A stretch of 64,000 nucleotides of DNA. It comes from Lachnoclostridium phytofermentans. GTDB taxonomy: Bacteria; Bacillota; Clostridia; Lachnospirales; Lachnospiraceae. Shown piece by piece: positions 52,072 through 60,951 of this stretch. Positions within the stretch are counted from its first letter, which is position 1; each line of letters opens with the position of its first letter. The stretch spans positions 502,605 through 566,604 of the forward strand of contig NZ_JPOF01000001.1 of assembly GCF_000733755.1 (NCBI RefSeq). Direction: 5' to 3'. A program made the position numbers and the translations under genes. The notes under the pieces are model-generated. The model did no database searches. It was not told the origin of the DNA and saw only the letters and a program-made list of their open reading frames with translations.

Positions 52072-53433
52072 ATGCGTAAGAGTATACGAACAAAGTTATT
52101 ATCAGTTGTATTACTGTTGTCTTTATTCAGTATAGTAGCAAATGTAACAAATTTGAAATCAATCAGAGAGGTATATGATGTATCGTATGCTTTGATTGAC
52201 AGCGATGATCCCGAAGTAATAGCAGCAGCTAGAGATGATCTTACAGAAACCTATCAGTATAGCGTTCAATCCAATTATATCGGGATAGGATTTATGGTAT
52301 TTCTAACACTTGTTGCCATAGTAATCTCTACAAAAACCATTATTTTACCTACAAAGAAGTCTACGAAACAACTGGAAGAGATACTAAGTGATTTCGATGC
52401 TGGTCAGGGTGATTTAACAAAACGAGTTACCGTTTATACCAAGGATGAAATTGGACGATTAGTATTAGGTGTTAATACCTTTTTAGAAACGCTACAAAGA
52501 ATAATGGGGCATATGATATTAGATTCTAAGCAGCTTAACACAAGTATTTCTTTAGTCTCTGACAGTATTAGTCAAGTAAATGACAATTCTTGTGATATAT
52601 CTTCTACGATGCAACAACTGGCAGCAAGCATGGAGGAAGTAACAGCAACCGTATCCTCGATGTTAGAAAGTATTGGTCTTTTAAATACTGATGTTATCAC
52701 AATGACAGAACAGAGTAAGGAAATTGTAGAATATATCGGCGAGATGAAGAACAGAGCAAACACGATGAAGGTCGACGCAACGGGTAAGAAGGCTACAACC
52801 AGTGAAATGATAAGTAAAATCGGAGATACTTTGCGTGAAGCCATTGAAAATAGTAAGAAGGTAGAACGTATTGATGAGTTAACGAATGACATTTTAGTTA
52901 TTTCCAACCAAACAAATTTGTTAGCCTTAAATGCATCGATAGAAGCTGCTCGTGCTGGGGAAGCAGGAAAGGGATTCGCTGTTGTTGCAGATGAGATTCG
53001 CCAGTTAGCAGATAACAGCCGAAATACAGCAACGAATATTCAAGAAATCAGTGGCTTGGTAAGAGATGCTGTATTAAACCTTTCGGATAGTTCAAAGCTT
53101 GTATTAGATTATATTCATACTACAGTATTAAGTGATTATGATAAGAATGTGAGTAGTGGTATTCAATATGATAAGGATGCTTCCTTTATTCATGATAGTA
53201 TCTCTCAATTCTTGGAGCATATTAATGCATTAAGCAGGATGATCAATAATATGAGTGAGTCTTTTAAGGGAATCGCTTCCGCTGTAGATGAAAGTGCAAT
53301 CGGAGTCTCTAACGCTGCAAGCAGTGCCTCCAATTTAGTGGAAGAGATGGCTAAGATTAGCGAAGAAGTTAAGAGTAATGAGATGATAGCAGTGAGTTTA
53401 AACGAAGAAGCAAATCGATTTATTGAAGTATAA
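52072..53433 (+). CDS. Methyl-accepting chemotaxis protein
   Basis: A membrane chemoreceptor of about 453 residues. TM1 ([17 protein letters not shown]) and TM2 ([17 protein letters not shown]) enclose an extracellular loop of only about 45 residues ([20 protein letters not shown]), too small for a normal Cache or four-helix sensor. A HAMP domain (about 88-140, with [15 protein letters not shown]) leads to the signalling domain, whose hairpin tip reads [35 protein letters not shown] in part. It couples to CheA/CheW. ATG 52072 sits 6 nt after GGAGG; the ATG at 52066 abuts it. The gene ends in a short repeat. Confidence 0.94.
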   Translation: MRKSIRTKLLSVVLLLSLFSIVANVTNLKSIREVYDVSYALIDSDDPEVIAAARDDLTETYQYSVQSNYIGIGFMVFLTLVAIVISTKTIILPTKKSTKQLEEILSDFDAGQGDLTKRVTVYTKDEIGRLVLGVNTFLETLQRIMGHMILDSKQLNTSISLVSDSISQVNDNSCDISSTMQQLAASMEEVTATVSSMLESIGLLNTDVITMTEQSKEIVEYIGEMKNRANTMKVDATGKKATTSEMISKIGDTLREAIENSKKVERIDELTNDILVISNQTNLLALNASIEAARAGEAGKGFAVVADEIRQLADNSRNTATNIQEISGLVRDAVLNLSDSSKLVLDYIHTTVLSDYDKNVSSGIQYDKDASFIHDSISQFLEHINALSRMINNMSESFKGIASAVDESAIGVSNAASSASNLVEEMAKISEEVKSNEMIAVSLNEEANRFIEV

Positions 53434-53491
53434 GAAAAGCAAATTGTTATAAGGAAGTATAAGAAAAAGTAAATTGATTTATGGAAGTATG
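53425..53491. repeat. 30-bp tandem repeat overlapping receptor stop codon
   Basis: GAAGTATAAGAAAA recurs at 53425, 53454 and, partly, 53484, in units of 29-30 bp. The first copy contains the last two codons and stop of the receptor gene; the others are non-coding. Confidence 0.7.
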
Positions 53492-53536
53492 GTAAGAATT
53501 GAATTAAGTTTATCTTATAAAGATATTCAGAACTAG

Positions 53537-53601
53537 GGGACAGAGGAAATATTCGAAAAAAGAGTTAAGTTGATCTAGATTAGAATATTCTCATCTGTCC
53601 C
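53537..53601. terminator. Long hairpin between convergent receptor and subtilase genes
   Basis: GGGACAGAGGAAATATTC pairs with GAATATTCTCATCTGTCCC across a 28-nt loop. There is no strong U-run, so it is an inefficient or processed terminator. Confidence 0.55.
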
Positions 53602-53699
53602 TGTTATTATTAAGGTTGTCATATCGAACATATACATGAAAAAGTATATTAACTATGAGCTCATTTTTGATATTAAGTATTTCAACAAAGCTTTTTATC

Positions 53700-56600
53700 C
53701 TACCGTACAGTAATTAATTTGGTAGCAGTAATCGTCTTACCGGCTAAGGTAGTTACAGATAAGGTAATCGTTGTTGTTCCAGCTTTTTTTGCAACAAATA
53801 CACCGGTATATTTATGAATAGTACCTACTCCTAAATCACTACTTGACCAGCTGTAGGAAGCAACTATGCCAGTTATTTTAGGAAGGAAAACACCAGTCTG
53901 CTTTACTTTAAAAGTTGTGGTTTGGGCTACCATTGATATGGTAGGTGCTTTTGTAACTACTATGGTAGCAAGTAGATAATAGGTCGTCTGGTTTTGTCTG
54001 ATCGTTATAGTTAGGAGTGTTGTTCCTTCTTTTACAGCAGTTAAGACACCATCTTTAGAGATGGATGCATACTTTTCAGGAACCAGTTGATAAGAAAATT
54101 CTGCGGTTGTTGAGACACCTTGTATCTTGATTATCTGTTGATCTCCAATCTCTAAGGGATAGAGTTTTTGAGAAAGTGAAGGTTTTAAGTTACTAATAGT
54201 TACAGTACAAGTTGCGGTTAAGCCATGAAAGGTTGAAGCAGTGATTGTAGCTGTACCCACTTTTTTTGCTGTAATAAGTCCATTGGCATCAATTGATACA
54301 ATAGAAGAGTCTGAACTTTGATAGAGAACATCGCTATCACATTCCTCGTTATTTCGATAGGTTTTTGCTACAAGACTTAATTGTTCCTTTGGATTTAGAG
54401 ATACCTCTTCATATGGTAATGATATCTTATCTGGAATTTCAATTGAAAATACATAATCGGATTCGTTCATGGCATAATCAATCAATAGGAATGCAAGATT
54501 TACCTTAGAGTCAGTTAAGTAGTCTGTGATATCATAATCGAAGGTAGAAGTTGCACCTTTGGCGGATTCGTTCATAGGTGTGATAGATAAAATACCAAGT
54601 AGTTCGTTATCTTCATTCATTAAGCCTAGTAAACCTCCTGCAAGGAACTGATTGTCAGTTCCAGTTAAGGTAAGATGAACCCTACTATTTTGTAAGGAGA
54701 GAGAAGCACTTAGTGCAGAAGGTGCTTCCATATCGATGGTAATAGGATAGGAGAGCGTATTCCTAAGGGTGTTACTTTCATGACCATCATAGACAAATGA
54801 GCCTTCTACAAGGTAAGTATAAATTTCGTTATTAACAGGTTCTTTTGGCGCCCAGTCCATAGTATCTGTTAGAATACCCATTCTTTTAATGGAAGAGTAG
54901 TACAAGGTCTTACGGAGATAACGGTCTGTTGCAGAGGTTTCAATGGATCCGTTCGGGGCTATGATTTTCGTTGCAATGGAGTCAGCATTTCTCAATAGAC
55001 TTATGTTTGCTTGATAAAAAGTATCCATATAGCCATCACCATTTGGTGAGATGGCTATTTTTTCTGGGCTTAGGCTTAATATGGATTGGTAATACGAGGA
55101 ATAGCTATAAGGGCTATAATTATTATTAAGCAAAGTATAAGCCATGTCATCAAGGAAGTTTACCCCAAGATATTGGCTTTTACTTAATAGTAATGTTGGC
55201 GCTTGAGAGTATACTTCATTTGTTCCATTTCCAAATAACTGATTATCATAAATAGAGGACTCATCAAATAAGCCTGCCTTGGTCCAGTCACCAAAGAAAC
55301 CGAGGAATGGAATAGAGAGTGTAACACCAGTTTGCGTAGTAATAGCAGCATCCGTCGAGGTTATCTCACCTAATAGCGGTGTTATAACACTTGACACTGG
55401 TGTTAGTGTTACATATCCTTCTATAAATTCTCCATTCATAAAATTGCTTATCAGGTATTGTTTCACTTGTTCTGATAAAGTAATGGTTAGTGTAATTGTA
55501 ACCTCTTCCAATGGCTTTAAGGTAACTGTATTGACAGGCTGCCCATTTATTGCAGTAACAGCAGTCACAAAACCTGTGATATCAAAAGGTGTTTCTGCAA
55601 TCAGATTACCATAGGAGGAGGTAAGTACACGTTCTGTTAAGGTCGTGGTGTTAATGTGATATGTTAACTCTGTATCTGAGATCGAGGTTAGCTTAAAACT
55701 TTGCGTAAATACTCCAGTTTTATTCCTATCATCTCCAAGATCTAACTTTGGACGATTATGGCTTTCGTTATTGTAGGCGGATAGATAAGCTTTGGTGTTG
55801 ATTGCATTATAGATATTTACAACGCCAGCTCCCTGCTTTCTTGGAAAATAAGGAACACCATTCTTCTTACTAGGAATTGCAGTGCTCATTAATAGCTTTG
55901 TGGCTAGTTCTTCTAATTCCTTTGGATTATTTTGTGTGAACAGAGGAGATGATTTTAAATATTCTTTCATTAGGGCGTAACAGCCTGCAATATGAGGAGC
56001 AGCCATGGAAGTACCGCTCATGGAAGTATATCCGTCAAATGGGACAGTGGAATAAATATTTTCACCAGGTGCAGCTATTTCAGGTTTTAATCTTAAGTCA
56101 GGAGTTACACCAAGAGAGGAAAAAGCAGATGGTTGTTTTTCATTCGCATTTGGAAATTCACCGTTTCCTAATTGTGGAGTTATCATTTTAATTGAGGAGT
56201 TATTTATTATTAACCCATCAGCGGAAGTAACTGATACAGCTGGAATTAGATAATCATTGATTGCCATGCCAAAAGTTCCGGATTGATTATTCTTAACGAC
56301 GATTGCAATCGCACCATGACTGGCAGCATAAACAACTTTTTCATTAAAAGAGATACCACCACGGGATACAACCGCTACTTTTCCTGTGACTGATATGTCA
56401 CTATAGTCTAAATTATCACCATATCCAGGGACAGGAACTGCTTCATAAGAAGTTTTCTCTATGGTTGCTAAATCGGAAAACTTAGGTTGTGTTGCGGTAG
56501 CAGTTTCTGTGTATGGAATCGACAGATTTTCAATAGTAAAGTAGGCGGAGTGGTAAGTGCTATTGATCACACTGGCAACGGAGGTAGAACTGGTATAGGT

Positions 56601-57923
56601 GGATGGAGAACCAACAGCTGCTGTATCTGGATTATTGGTTTTTGCATATCCTCCAAGCTGGTTTTGATAGGTACTGCTATAGTTATTCCCAGCAGATACC
56701 GATAAGGAGATGCCAGCATCTGTCATTCTTTGATAAATCAATTCCATGGTTTCGCTTTCTGCATTAGAGAAACCAGCAGGGGCACCAAGGCTCATATTAA
56801 CCACATCAACGGAGAGGTCAGCTGCATCATCTAGCGCAGCGAGAATATATTCACTTGGAATACCATCGTAATAATCAGAAGCAACTTTTAATATGACAAG
56901 TTGGGACTCTGGTGCTACGCCAGTAATTTCACCTGCGTTCGCCCCAATCGTTCCAGCAACATGAGTTCCATGTTCATTGCCATACAGAGTGATGGAATCA
57001 GCAGTTGGAGAGACTGAAGAATCCATGTCAGCATAATCATAAACGTAGGGAATCTTATCACTTATGTACTTACCATTTTCAATCAAACCTGAGGAGATTT
57101 TTTCATTTACTATACTCTGAGTTAGAGATAAAGTAAATGGTGCTGCAGAAAAAGCAGCATGGTTAATGTCTAGACCAGTATCAATTACAGCAATTACCAT
57201 GCCGTCTCCCCGGTATTTTAAATCCCATGTATTGCTTGCTCCAATCATGTCAACACTGCTTGACATCTGAGGTTCTTCCATTTCATAGGTAGCTGAGACA
57301 TAAGCATTCTTTACACCTTCCAGTGCTTTTATGTCTTTTAACAAAGATGCATTACAACGGATTGCAAAACCATTCATAATTGTAGTATATTGATATAATA
57401 GCTTTGGAGTTACTTTGTTACTTCGAGCTATCGTTGAGGATTCTTCTGAAGTTGTTGTCATTGCAGAAATTTGGCTAAATAATGACTGTTGAGAATGAAG
57501 TATCTGTTCCTTCTCGGTGCGTATGTCAGGAATGCTAAAAAAATCATAGAGAGCAGAATCTTCTTCTATGAATGAGTAGCTATCATAACTATACTGCATG
57601 TTATAATAATCAAGCAAAGAAGCTCCTTCTAATTCTACAATGATGGTTACCTCTTTCAAAATTTGATTATTCTGTGGTGTAGTGGAAAGTTTGTTTTCTT
57701 CCTTTAATAATGTTAGTGCATTCTTTTCTAATGATATTTTTTCTAATCCGTATGGTTTAGCGTTAGGTGAGGTGTTTGAATCTTTTGTAGACGCTAATAA
57801 CTTAGTGCTTGATTGTGCTGCATTTACTGTTACCCCTTGATTCACAGTAGAAAGAGCAAAAAGGAAAGCAAGCAAAATTGCTATACTCTTTCTGCTTATG
57901 CAACGAAAGGTTTTCTTACTCAT
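53700..57923 (-). CDS. Large secreted subtilisin-like protease with Big_2 repeats
   Basis: A 1407-residue S8 protease, exported (signal peptide MSKKTFRCISRKSIAILLAF...NQGVTVNAA). The catalytic triad is complete: Asp in AVIDTGLDINH (about 246), His in GNEHGTHVAGT (about 320) and Ser in SGTSMAAPHIAG (about 637). A PA domain (about 480-600) is inserted between His and Ser, as in lactocepin/C5a-peptidase relatives. An Fn3-like and beta-rich middle follows, then three C-terminal Big_2-type Ig repeats (ANGLITAKKVGTATITAS and similar). There is no LPXTG signal, so attachment to the wall is not evident. GAGGG with a 6-nt spacer selects ATG 57923. Likely degrades external protein; targets unknown. Confidence 0.93.
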   Translation of the reverse strand: MSKKTFRCISRKSIAILLAFLFALSTVNQGVTVNAAQSSTKLLASTKDSNTSPNAKPYGLEKISLEKNALTLLKEENKLSTTPQNNQILKEVTIIVELEGASLLDYYNMQYSYDSYSFIEEDSALYDFFSIPDIRTEKEQILHSQQSLFSQISAMTTTSEESSTIARSNKVTPKLLYQYTTIMNGFAIRCNASLLKDIKALEGVKNAYVSATYEMEEPQMSSSVDMIGASNTWDLKYRGDGMVIAVIDTGLDINHAAFSAAPFTLSLTQSIVNEKISSGLIENGKYISDKIPYVYDYADMDSSVSPTADSITLYGNEHGTHVAGTIGANAGEITGVAPESQLVILKVASDYYDGIPSEYILAALDDAADLSVDVVNMSLGAPAGFSNAESETMELIYQRMTDAGISLSVSAGNNYSSTYQNQLGGYAKTNNPDTAAVGSPSTYTSSTSVASVINSTYHSAYFTIENLSIPYTETATATQPKFSDLATIEKTSYEAVPVPGYGDNLDYSDISVTGKVAVVSRGGISFNEKVVYAASHGAIAIVVKNNQSGTFGMAINDYLIPAVSVTSADGLIINNSSIKMITPQLGNGEFPNANEKQPSAFSSLGVTPDLRLKPEIAAPGENIYSTVPFDGYTSMSGTSMAAPHIAGCYALMKEYLKSSPLFTQNNPKELEELATKLLMSTAIPSKKNGVPYFPRKQGAGVVNIYNAINTKAYLSAYNNESHNRPKLDLGDDRNKTGVFTQSFKLTSISDTELTYHINTTTLTERVLTSSYGNLIAETPFDITGFVTAVTAINGQPVNTVTLKPLEEVTITLTITLSEQVKQYLISNFMNGEFIEGYVTLTPVSSVITPLLGEITSTDAAITTQTGVTLSIPFLGFFGDWTKAGLFDESSIYDNQLFGNGTNEVYSQAPTLLLSKSQYLGVNFLDDMAYTLLNNNYSPYSYSSYYQSILSLSPEKIAISPNGDGYMDTFYQANISLLRNADSIATKIIAPNGSIETSATDRYLRKTLYYSSIKRMGILTDTMDWAPKEPVNNEIYTYLVEGSFVYDGHESNTLRNTLSYPITIDMEAPSALSASLSLQNSRVHLTLTGTDNQFLAGGLLGLMNEDNELLGILSITPMNESAKGATSTFDYDITDYLTDSKVNLAFLLIDYAMNESDYVFSIEIPDKISLPYEEVSLNPKEQLSLVAKTYRNNEECDSDVLYQSSDSSIVSIDANGLITAKKVGTATITASTFHGLTATCTVTISNLKPSLSQKLYPLEIGDQQIIKIQGVSTTAEFSYQLVPEKYASISKDGVLTAVKEGTTLLTITIRQNQTTYYLLATIVVTKAPTISMVAQTTTFKVKQTGVFLPKITGIVASYSWSSSDLGVGTIHKYTGVFVAKKAGTTTITLSVTTLAGKTITATKLITVR

Positions 57924-57973
57924 ACACATCCCTCATTCTTTCTAAAATAGATTGGCTTAAACAAGCTGTAAAA

Positions 57974-58002
57974 ATTATACAAATATCAAACAAATCTGTC
58001 AA
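57974..58002 (-). promoter_or_regulatory. Subtilase promoter
   Basis: On the minus strand: TTGACA (58002-57997), a 17-bp spacer and TATAAT (57979-57974). Confidence 0.8.
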
Positions 58003-58118
58003 TTCTTTAATGTAGTGAAAAAATAACAAATTATTTAATAATATGTTAGAATATACACCAAATTGTATTAATAAGTTATATTCTAGATTTAAATCAATAA
58101 AAAAGGAGAAAGTTGTGG

Positions 58119-58376
58119 ATGTATAACCAAAGAATGTGCAAACGATGTCTGCTTGCTGATATGTCAGAAGAGGGGTTAAAGGAACGAGTATATGAATATA
58201 TCAAAAGCTTAAGCGAAGATATCAAGGTGGCACCAGAGATATATCAACAGAGGTTAAATCAGTGTCGTGAATGTGATAAGTTAATTAGTGGTATGTGTAG
58301 AGCTTGCGGTTGCTTTGTTGAAATGAGAGCAGCAATGAAATCGAATGCATGTCCAGATGTTTCTCATCGGTGGTAA
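58119..58376 (+). CDS. DUF6171-like small Cys-rich protein
   Basis: About 85 residues. It holds several Cys pairs: CKRCLLAD near the start, CRECDKL and CRACGCFVEMRA, and CPD near the end, a likely zinc ribbon. This matches the DUF6171 type of protein common in Firmicutes; function unknown. AAAAGGAG lies 10 nt before ATG 58119; a TTG at 58113 is also possible with a shorter spacer. Divergent from the subtilase gene. Confidence 0.75.
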   Translation: MYNQRMCKRCLLADMSEEGLKERVYEYIKSLSEDIKVAPEIYQQRLNQCRECDKLISGMCRACGCFVEMRAAMKSNACPDVSHRW

Positions 58377-58416
58377 AAAGTAATTCTTTACATAATCCAA
58401 TAAATTCAAAAATAAA

Positions 58417-58443
58417 CAGGCTGTACCACTAAAGTACAGCCTG
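58417..58443 (+). terminator. Terminator of DUF6171 gene
   Basis: CAGGCTGTAC pairs with GTACAGCCTG. The sequence after it is AATTATTT, so the U-run is weak. Confidence 0.7.
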
Positions 58444-58455
58444 AATTATTTAGGA

Positions 58456-58488
58456 CAAGGAAAAGTACGCGAAGCGTGCGTTTTCTTG
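58456..58488 (-). terminator. Terminator of sortase gene
   Basis: CAAGGAAAAGTACGC (58456-58470) pairs with GTGCGTTTTCTTG (58476-58488). Read on the minus strand, T-rich sequence lies within and after the descending arm. Confidence 0.6.
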
Positions 58489-58494
58489 TTTTAT

Positions 58495-59565
58495 CTATCT
58501 TGTTTGATCTGGTATCGCATCTGTGACATCTTGATACCAGCTAATTTCACCATTTTTCCAGGCTTCATCAAAGTTAGTTATAGTAGGTGGTGTTCCGCCA
58601 TAATGTTGATACCAGCTATCTGGATAAAGCGGTGTTTTATTTTTCACAATGGATTCTTTTGGTAGTTCTTTGGATTCATCTGGTCTTAACTTTCTGGCAA
58701 CAATAACTGTTCGATAATTTGGAAGTTCATAAGAACAAGTTGAGAGTAAAAGCAGATGATCCTCTTCGGAAATATTCAAAGGAATATCAAAAATTGAACG
58801 AGCTTTTATTTGATAAACAAAATTTAAGAAATCAGCGGAATCTATAAAACTTCCACGTTGATAATCAAAAAGCTTCTCTTTTGCCGAAGAACCGTTTGTT
58901 TTAAATACGGCAAAGATTTTCCACAAGCTTTCCTCATAGAGTGTATCAAATTGAATCACGGGATTTTTCTTTAAAAAGTCTAAATCATTATAATTCATCA
59001 ATTCATGAAACATATTCCCAGTGCTTGTCATGTTATGTCCATGGATTAACAGACTTTGGGTCGGTGTTTCGATATTTGTGTTTGTATCAAGAAAAATACT
59101 TCCGAATCGATCTTCTTCTTTATTGATATTCCTAGTTAAGTAATATTCAGGGTCATCCACACTAGATTGAAGCACCGGATAGTTAATATTAGTGCCTTCT
59201 ATTTGAATCCACCCTTTTACATCAGGATTTAGTTCTAGTAAGGGAATAAATTTATCTAAAGGTGCATCTTTTGTAGTTGCTGTGAATGAGACTTGGTTAT
59301 CTGGTTCTGCTGTAATAGAAGGGATGATATCCTCTTTCGGTGCTTGATCATTATTACTTTCATAAAGATTCTGAATTTCTTTTATTGCCTTGTTTGAGTT
59401 GGAAGGACTAATCCATAAAATATCTACGAGTAAGAAGATACCTACGATTACAGCAATAATAGAAATGATATGGATAACCTTATAAAGTTGCTCTTTTTTG
59501 TTTTTATGTATGGTATCAACTTTCTTTTTGTCTTTTTTATGTCGTGATTCATGTGTCATAATCAT
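58495..59565 (-). CDS. srtB: Class B sortase
   Basis: A 356-residue membrane-anchored transpeptidase that cleaves sorting signals and joins proteins to peptidoglycan. One N-terminal helix (VIHIISIIAVIVGIFLLVDI, about 29-50) makes it a type II membrane protein. The catalytic residues are His in LLIHGHNM (about 176), Cys in LSTCSYE (about 275) and Arg in YRTVIVARKL (about 284). The FxSIFLD block and the helix-rich insert after the His favour class B. GGAGG lies 6 nt before the ATG at 59565. C. difficile SrtB uses (S/P)PxTG signals, which fits the VPKTGE protein encoded at 60157. Confidence 0.92.
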   Translation of the reverse strand: MIMTHESRHKKDKKKVDTIHKNKKEQLYKVIHIISIIAVIVGIFLLVDILWISPSNSNKAIKEIQNLYESNNDQAPKEDIIPSITAEPDNQVSFTATTKDAPLDKFIPLLELNPDVKGWIQIEGTNINYPVLQSSVDDPEYYLTRNINKEEDRFGSIFLDTNTNIETPTQSLLIHGHNMTSTGNMFHELMNYNDLDFLKKNPVIQFDTLYEESLWKIFAVFKTNGSSAKEKLFDYQRGSFIDSADFLNFVYQIKARSIFDIPLNISEEDHLLLLSTCSYELPNYRTVIVARKLRPDESKELPKESIVKNKTPLYPDSWYQHYGGTPPTITNFDEAWKNGEISWYQDVTDAIPDQTR

Positions 59566-59659
59566 AGATATCCTCCTTTCGTAAGGTTATACAAAGTATA
59601 TCACAAGTATTTAAAAATGATAAGAAGCTTTTGATATTACCTATACCTATTTTATAAAA

Positions 59660-59703
59660 AGAACTGTCAGTTATCTAGAATACAATGATAACTTGACAGT
59701 TCC
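59660..59703 (-). terminator. Terminator of the decayed substrate gene
   Basis: AACTGTCAAGTTATC pairs with GATAACTGACAGTT on the minus strand, followed by CTTTTTA. Confidence 0.8.
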
Positions 59704-59729
59704 TTTCGAATGTTATTTAAAACTACAGA

Positions 59730-60020
59730 TTACTGTACTTTTTTTAATTTTCTACCAGAGATAAAGAAAAGTGTTCCTGCAAAAATTACACAGATTCCTA
59801 TGATAGAAACTGCAACTAAACTGTTATCGCCTGTTTTATTTTACGGAATAAGTTAATGTTGCTTCTGCATTTCCAGATTCGATTTCAGTATTTGTTGTTT
59901 CAATTGATAATAAGGTTGGAATGGAAGAATAGTCCTTTCCATCTTCTTTGCTTGCAGCTCGGATAAGGTCTTTCACACCCATCGGATCCCAATCATCATT
60001 TCCGAAAGTTTTTATAAGAA
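59730..60020 (-). pseudogene. Decayed sortase-anchored surface protein
   Basis: On the minus strand, one frame from about 60010 encodes KTFGNDDWDPMGVKDLIRAA and continues to EATLTYSVK, then stops. A second frame, shifted by one, starts with NKTGDNSLVAVSIIGICV and runs through a hydrophobic helix to GRKLKKVQ and a stop at 59730. That is a C-terminal sorting signal, membrane helix and positive tail. The 5' part is missing (a TAG lies upstream). It is thus a truncated, frameshifted sortase substrate next to srtB. The 59566-59659 gap holds nothing else of note. Confidence 0.75.
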
Positions 60021-60033
60021 TCTAAAATACATA

Positions 60034-60062
60034 TTGACATAATAAGGAAGTAATGGTACTAT
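60034..60062 (+). promoter_or_regulatory. Promoter of VPKTGE surface protein
   Basis: A consensus TTGACA (60034-60039), a 17-bp spacer and TACTAT (60057-60062). Confidence 0.7.
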
Positions 60063-60065
60063 TTA

Positions 60066-60079
60066 GTTAAACGTTAAAC
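60066..60079. promoter_or_regulatory. Tandem GTTAAAC repeat, operator candidate
   Basis: GTTAAACGTTAAAC begins 4 bp after the -10. The 18 bp around it are also nearly palindromic (TAGTTAAACGTTAAACTA). Position at the start site suits a repressor operator; the regulator is unknown. Confidence 0.4.
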
Positions 60080-60156
60080 TATACAATATATACAATAAAT
60101 ATCTTAAAAGATTTTTGGTTTTACGTCAAACTAAATAACATGAGGAGGTATTTACA

Positions 60157-60804
60157 ATGAGAAAATTAAGAAAATCTATTGCAACTATGTTTGCGGCACT
60201 TGCTATCATGACTTTGTTTACTGTGAATGCATTGGCAGCTACGGATTTAATGAAGGATGGTAAGATCTTAAGTGGCGGATTTGTCAATGCAGGGGAAGAA
60301 GTAGATGGAACAATACAAGGACCTGGTAACTGGACACAGCTTAACTTAGGTGATTACGAAGTAAATGCAAAGTACTTACATATTGTAATGAAGGCAACAG
60401 GAGACACTGCTGCTGCACAAATCGTGGTTTCAGATGCTGCAACCTTTCATCTAAAAGATCTAGGTATCATGTTAACAGAGGAATATCAGGATGTAGTTCT
60501 TCCTGTCGATGAAAATGGCGTTGCAGTAATTTCATGGGTTAATTTTACAGGGCTTGACGGCGGAAGTAGTGTTTATTCCATTAAAGACATGTTTTTATCC
60601 GATGATCAGGCTTCAAGTTTAGGTACACCTGCAGTTGAAGAAACATCGGTTGCTACCGATGCAACTACGAGCACTGCTACAGAGGATGTACCAAAGACTG
60701 GAGAGAATAGGATGCCAGTTATTGTATTACTTGGTATCGTAACTATTGCAGGAGTAGTATTCGTAGTTACAAAGAAAAGAGAGAGAGCGCATGGTTTAAT
60801 TTAA
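60157..60804 (+). CDS. Sortase-anchored surface protein with VPKTGE signal
   Basis: A 215-residue surface protein. The signal peptide (MRKLRKSIATMFAALAIMTL...) ends near NALAA, residue 28. The middle (about 30-155) is a beta-rich domain I do not recognise (GPGNWTQLNLGDYEVNAKYL). A Thr/Ala/Glu-rich wall-spanning linker follows, then the sorting signal VPKTGE (about 179-184), a hydrophobic helix (MPVIVLLGIVTIAGVVFVV) and a basic tail KKRERA. SrtB, encoded about 600 bp away on the other strand, is the obvious anchoring enzyme. GAGGAGG lies 7 nt before the ATG. Confidence 0.87.
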   Translation: MRKLRKSIATMFAALAIMTLFTVNALAATDLMKDGKILSGGFVNAGEEVDGTIQGPGNWTQLNLGDYEVNAKYLHIVMKATGDTAAAQIVVSDAATFHLKDLGIMLTEEYQDVVLPVDENGVAVISWVNFTGLDGGSSVYSIKDMFLSDDQASSLGTPAVEETSVATDATTSTATEDVPKTGENRMPVIVLLGIVTIAGVVFVVTKKRERAHGLI

Positions 60805-60849
60805 TCGCAGTACAAACTTATTGGGGCTGTGAAAAAAGCCCCTAACACA

Positions 60850-60885
60850 GAGACGTCGGTTTAACCGACGTCTCTAGTTGTTTTT
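60850..60885 (+). terminator. Hairpin inside left IS end
   Basis: A near-perfect palindrome: GAGACGTCGGT pairs with ACCGACGTCTC, followed by TAGTTGTTTTT. It stops reading from the surface-protein gene into the IS, where it would be antisense to the transposase. Confidence 0.8.
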
Positions 60886-60951
60886 AATCTAAATCAACAC
60901 TCTAAAAAAGAGCATAAATCCCCCTACCCCATAGAATCAGCATTTTGGATT

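Noticed and set aside
53700..53760. LPXTG-type sorting signal on the subtilase
   Set aside because: The protein ends in a Big_2-like strand (TATKLITVR) with no PxTG motif, helix or basic tail.
60804..60845. Target duplication of the IS1182 element
   Set aside because: The bases outside the two ends share only T-rich composition, not a convincing direct repeat.
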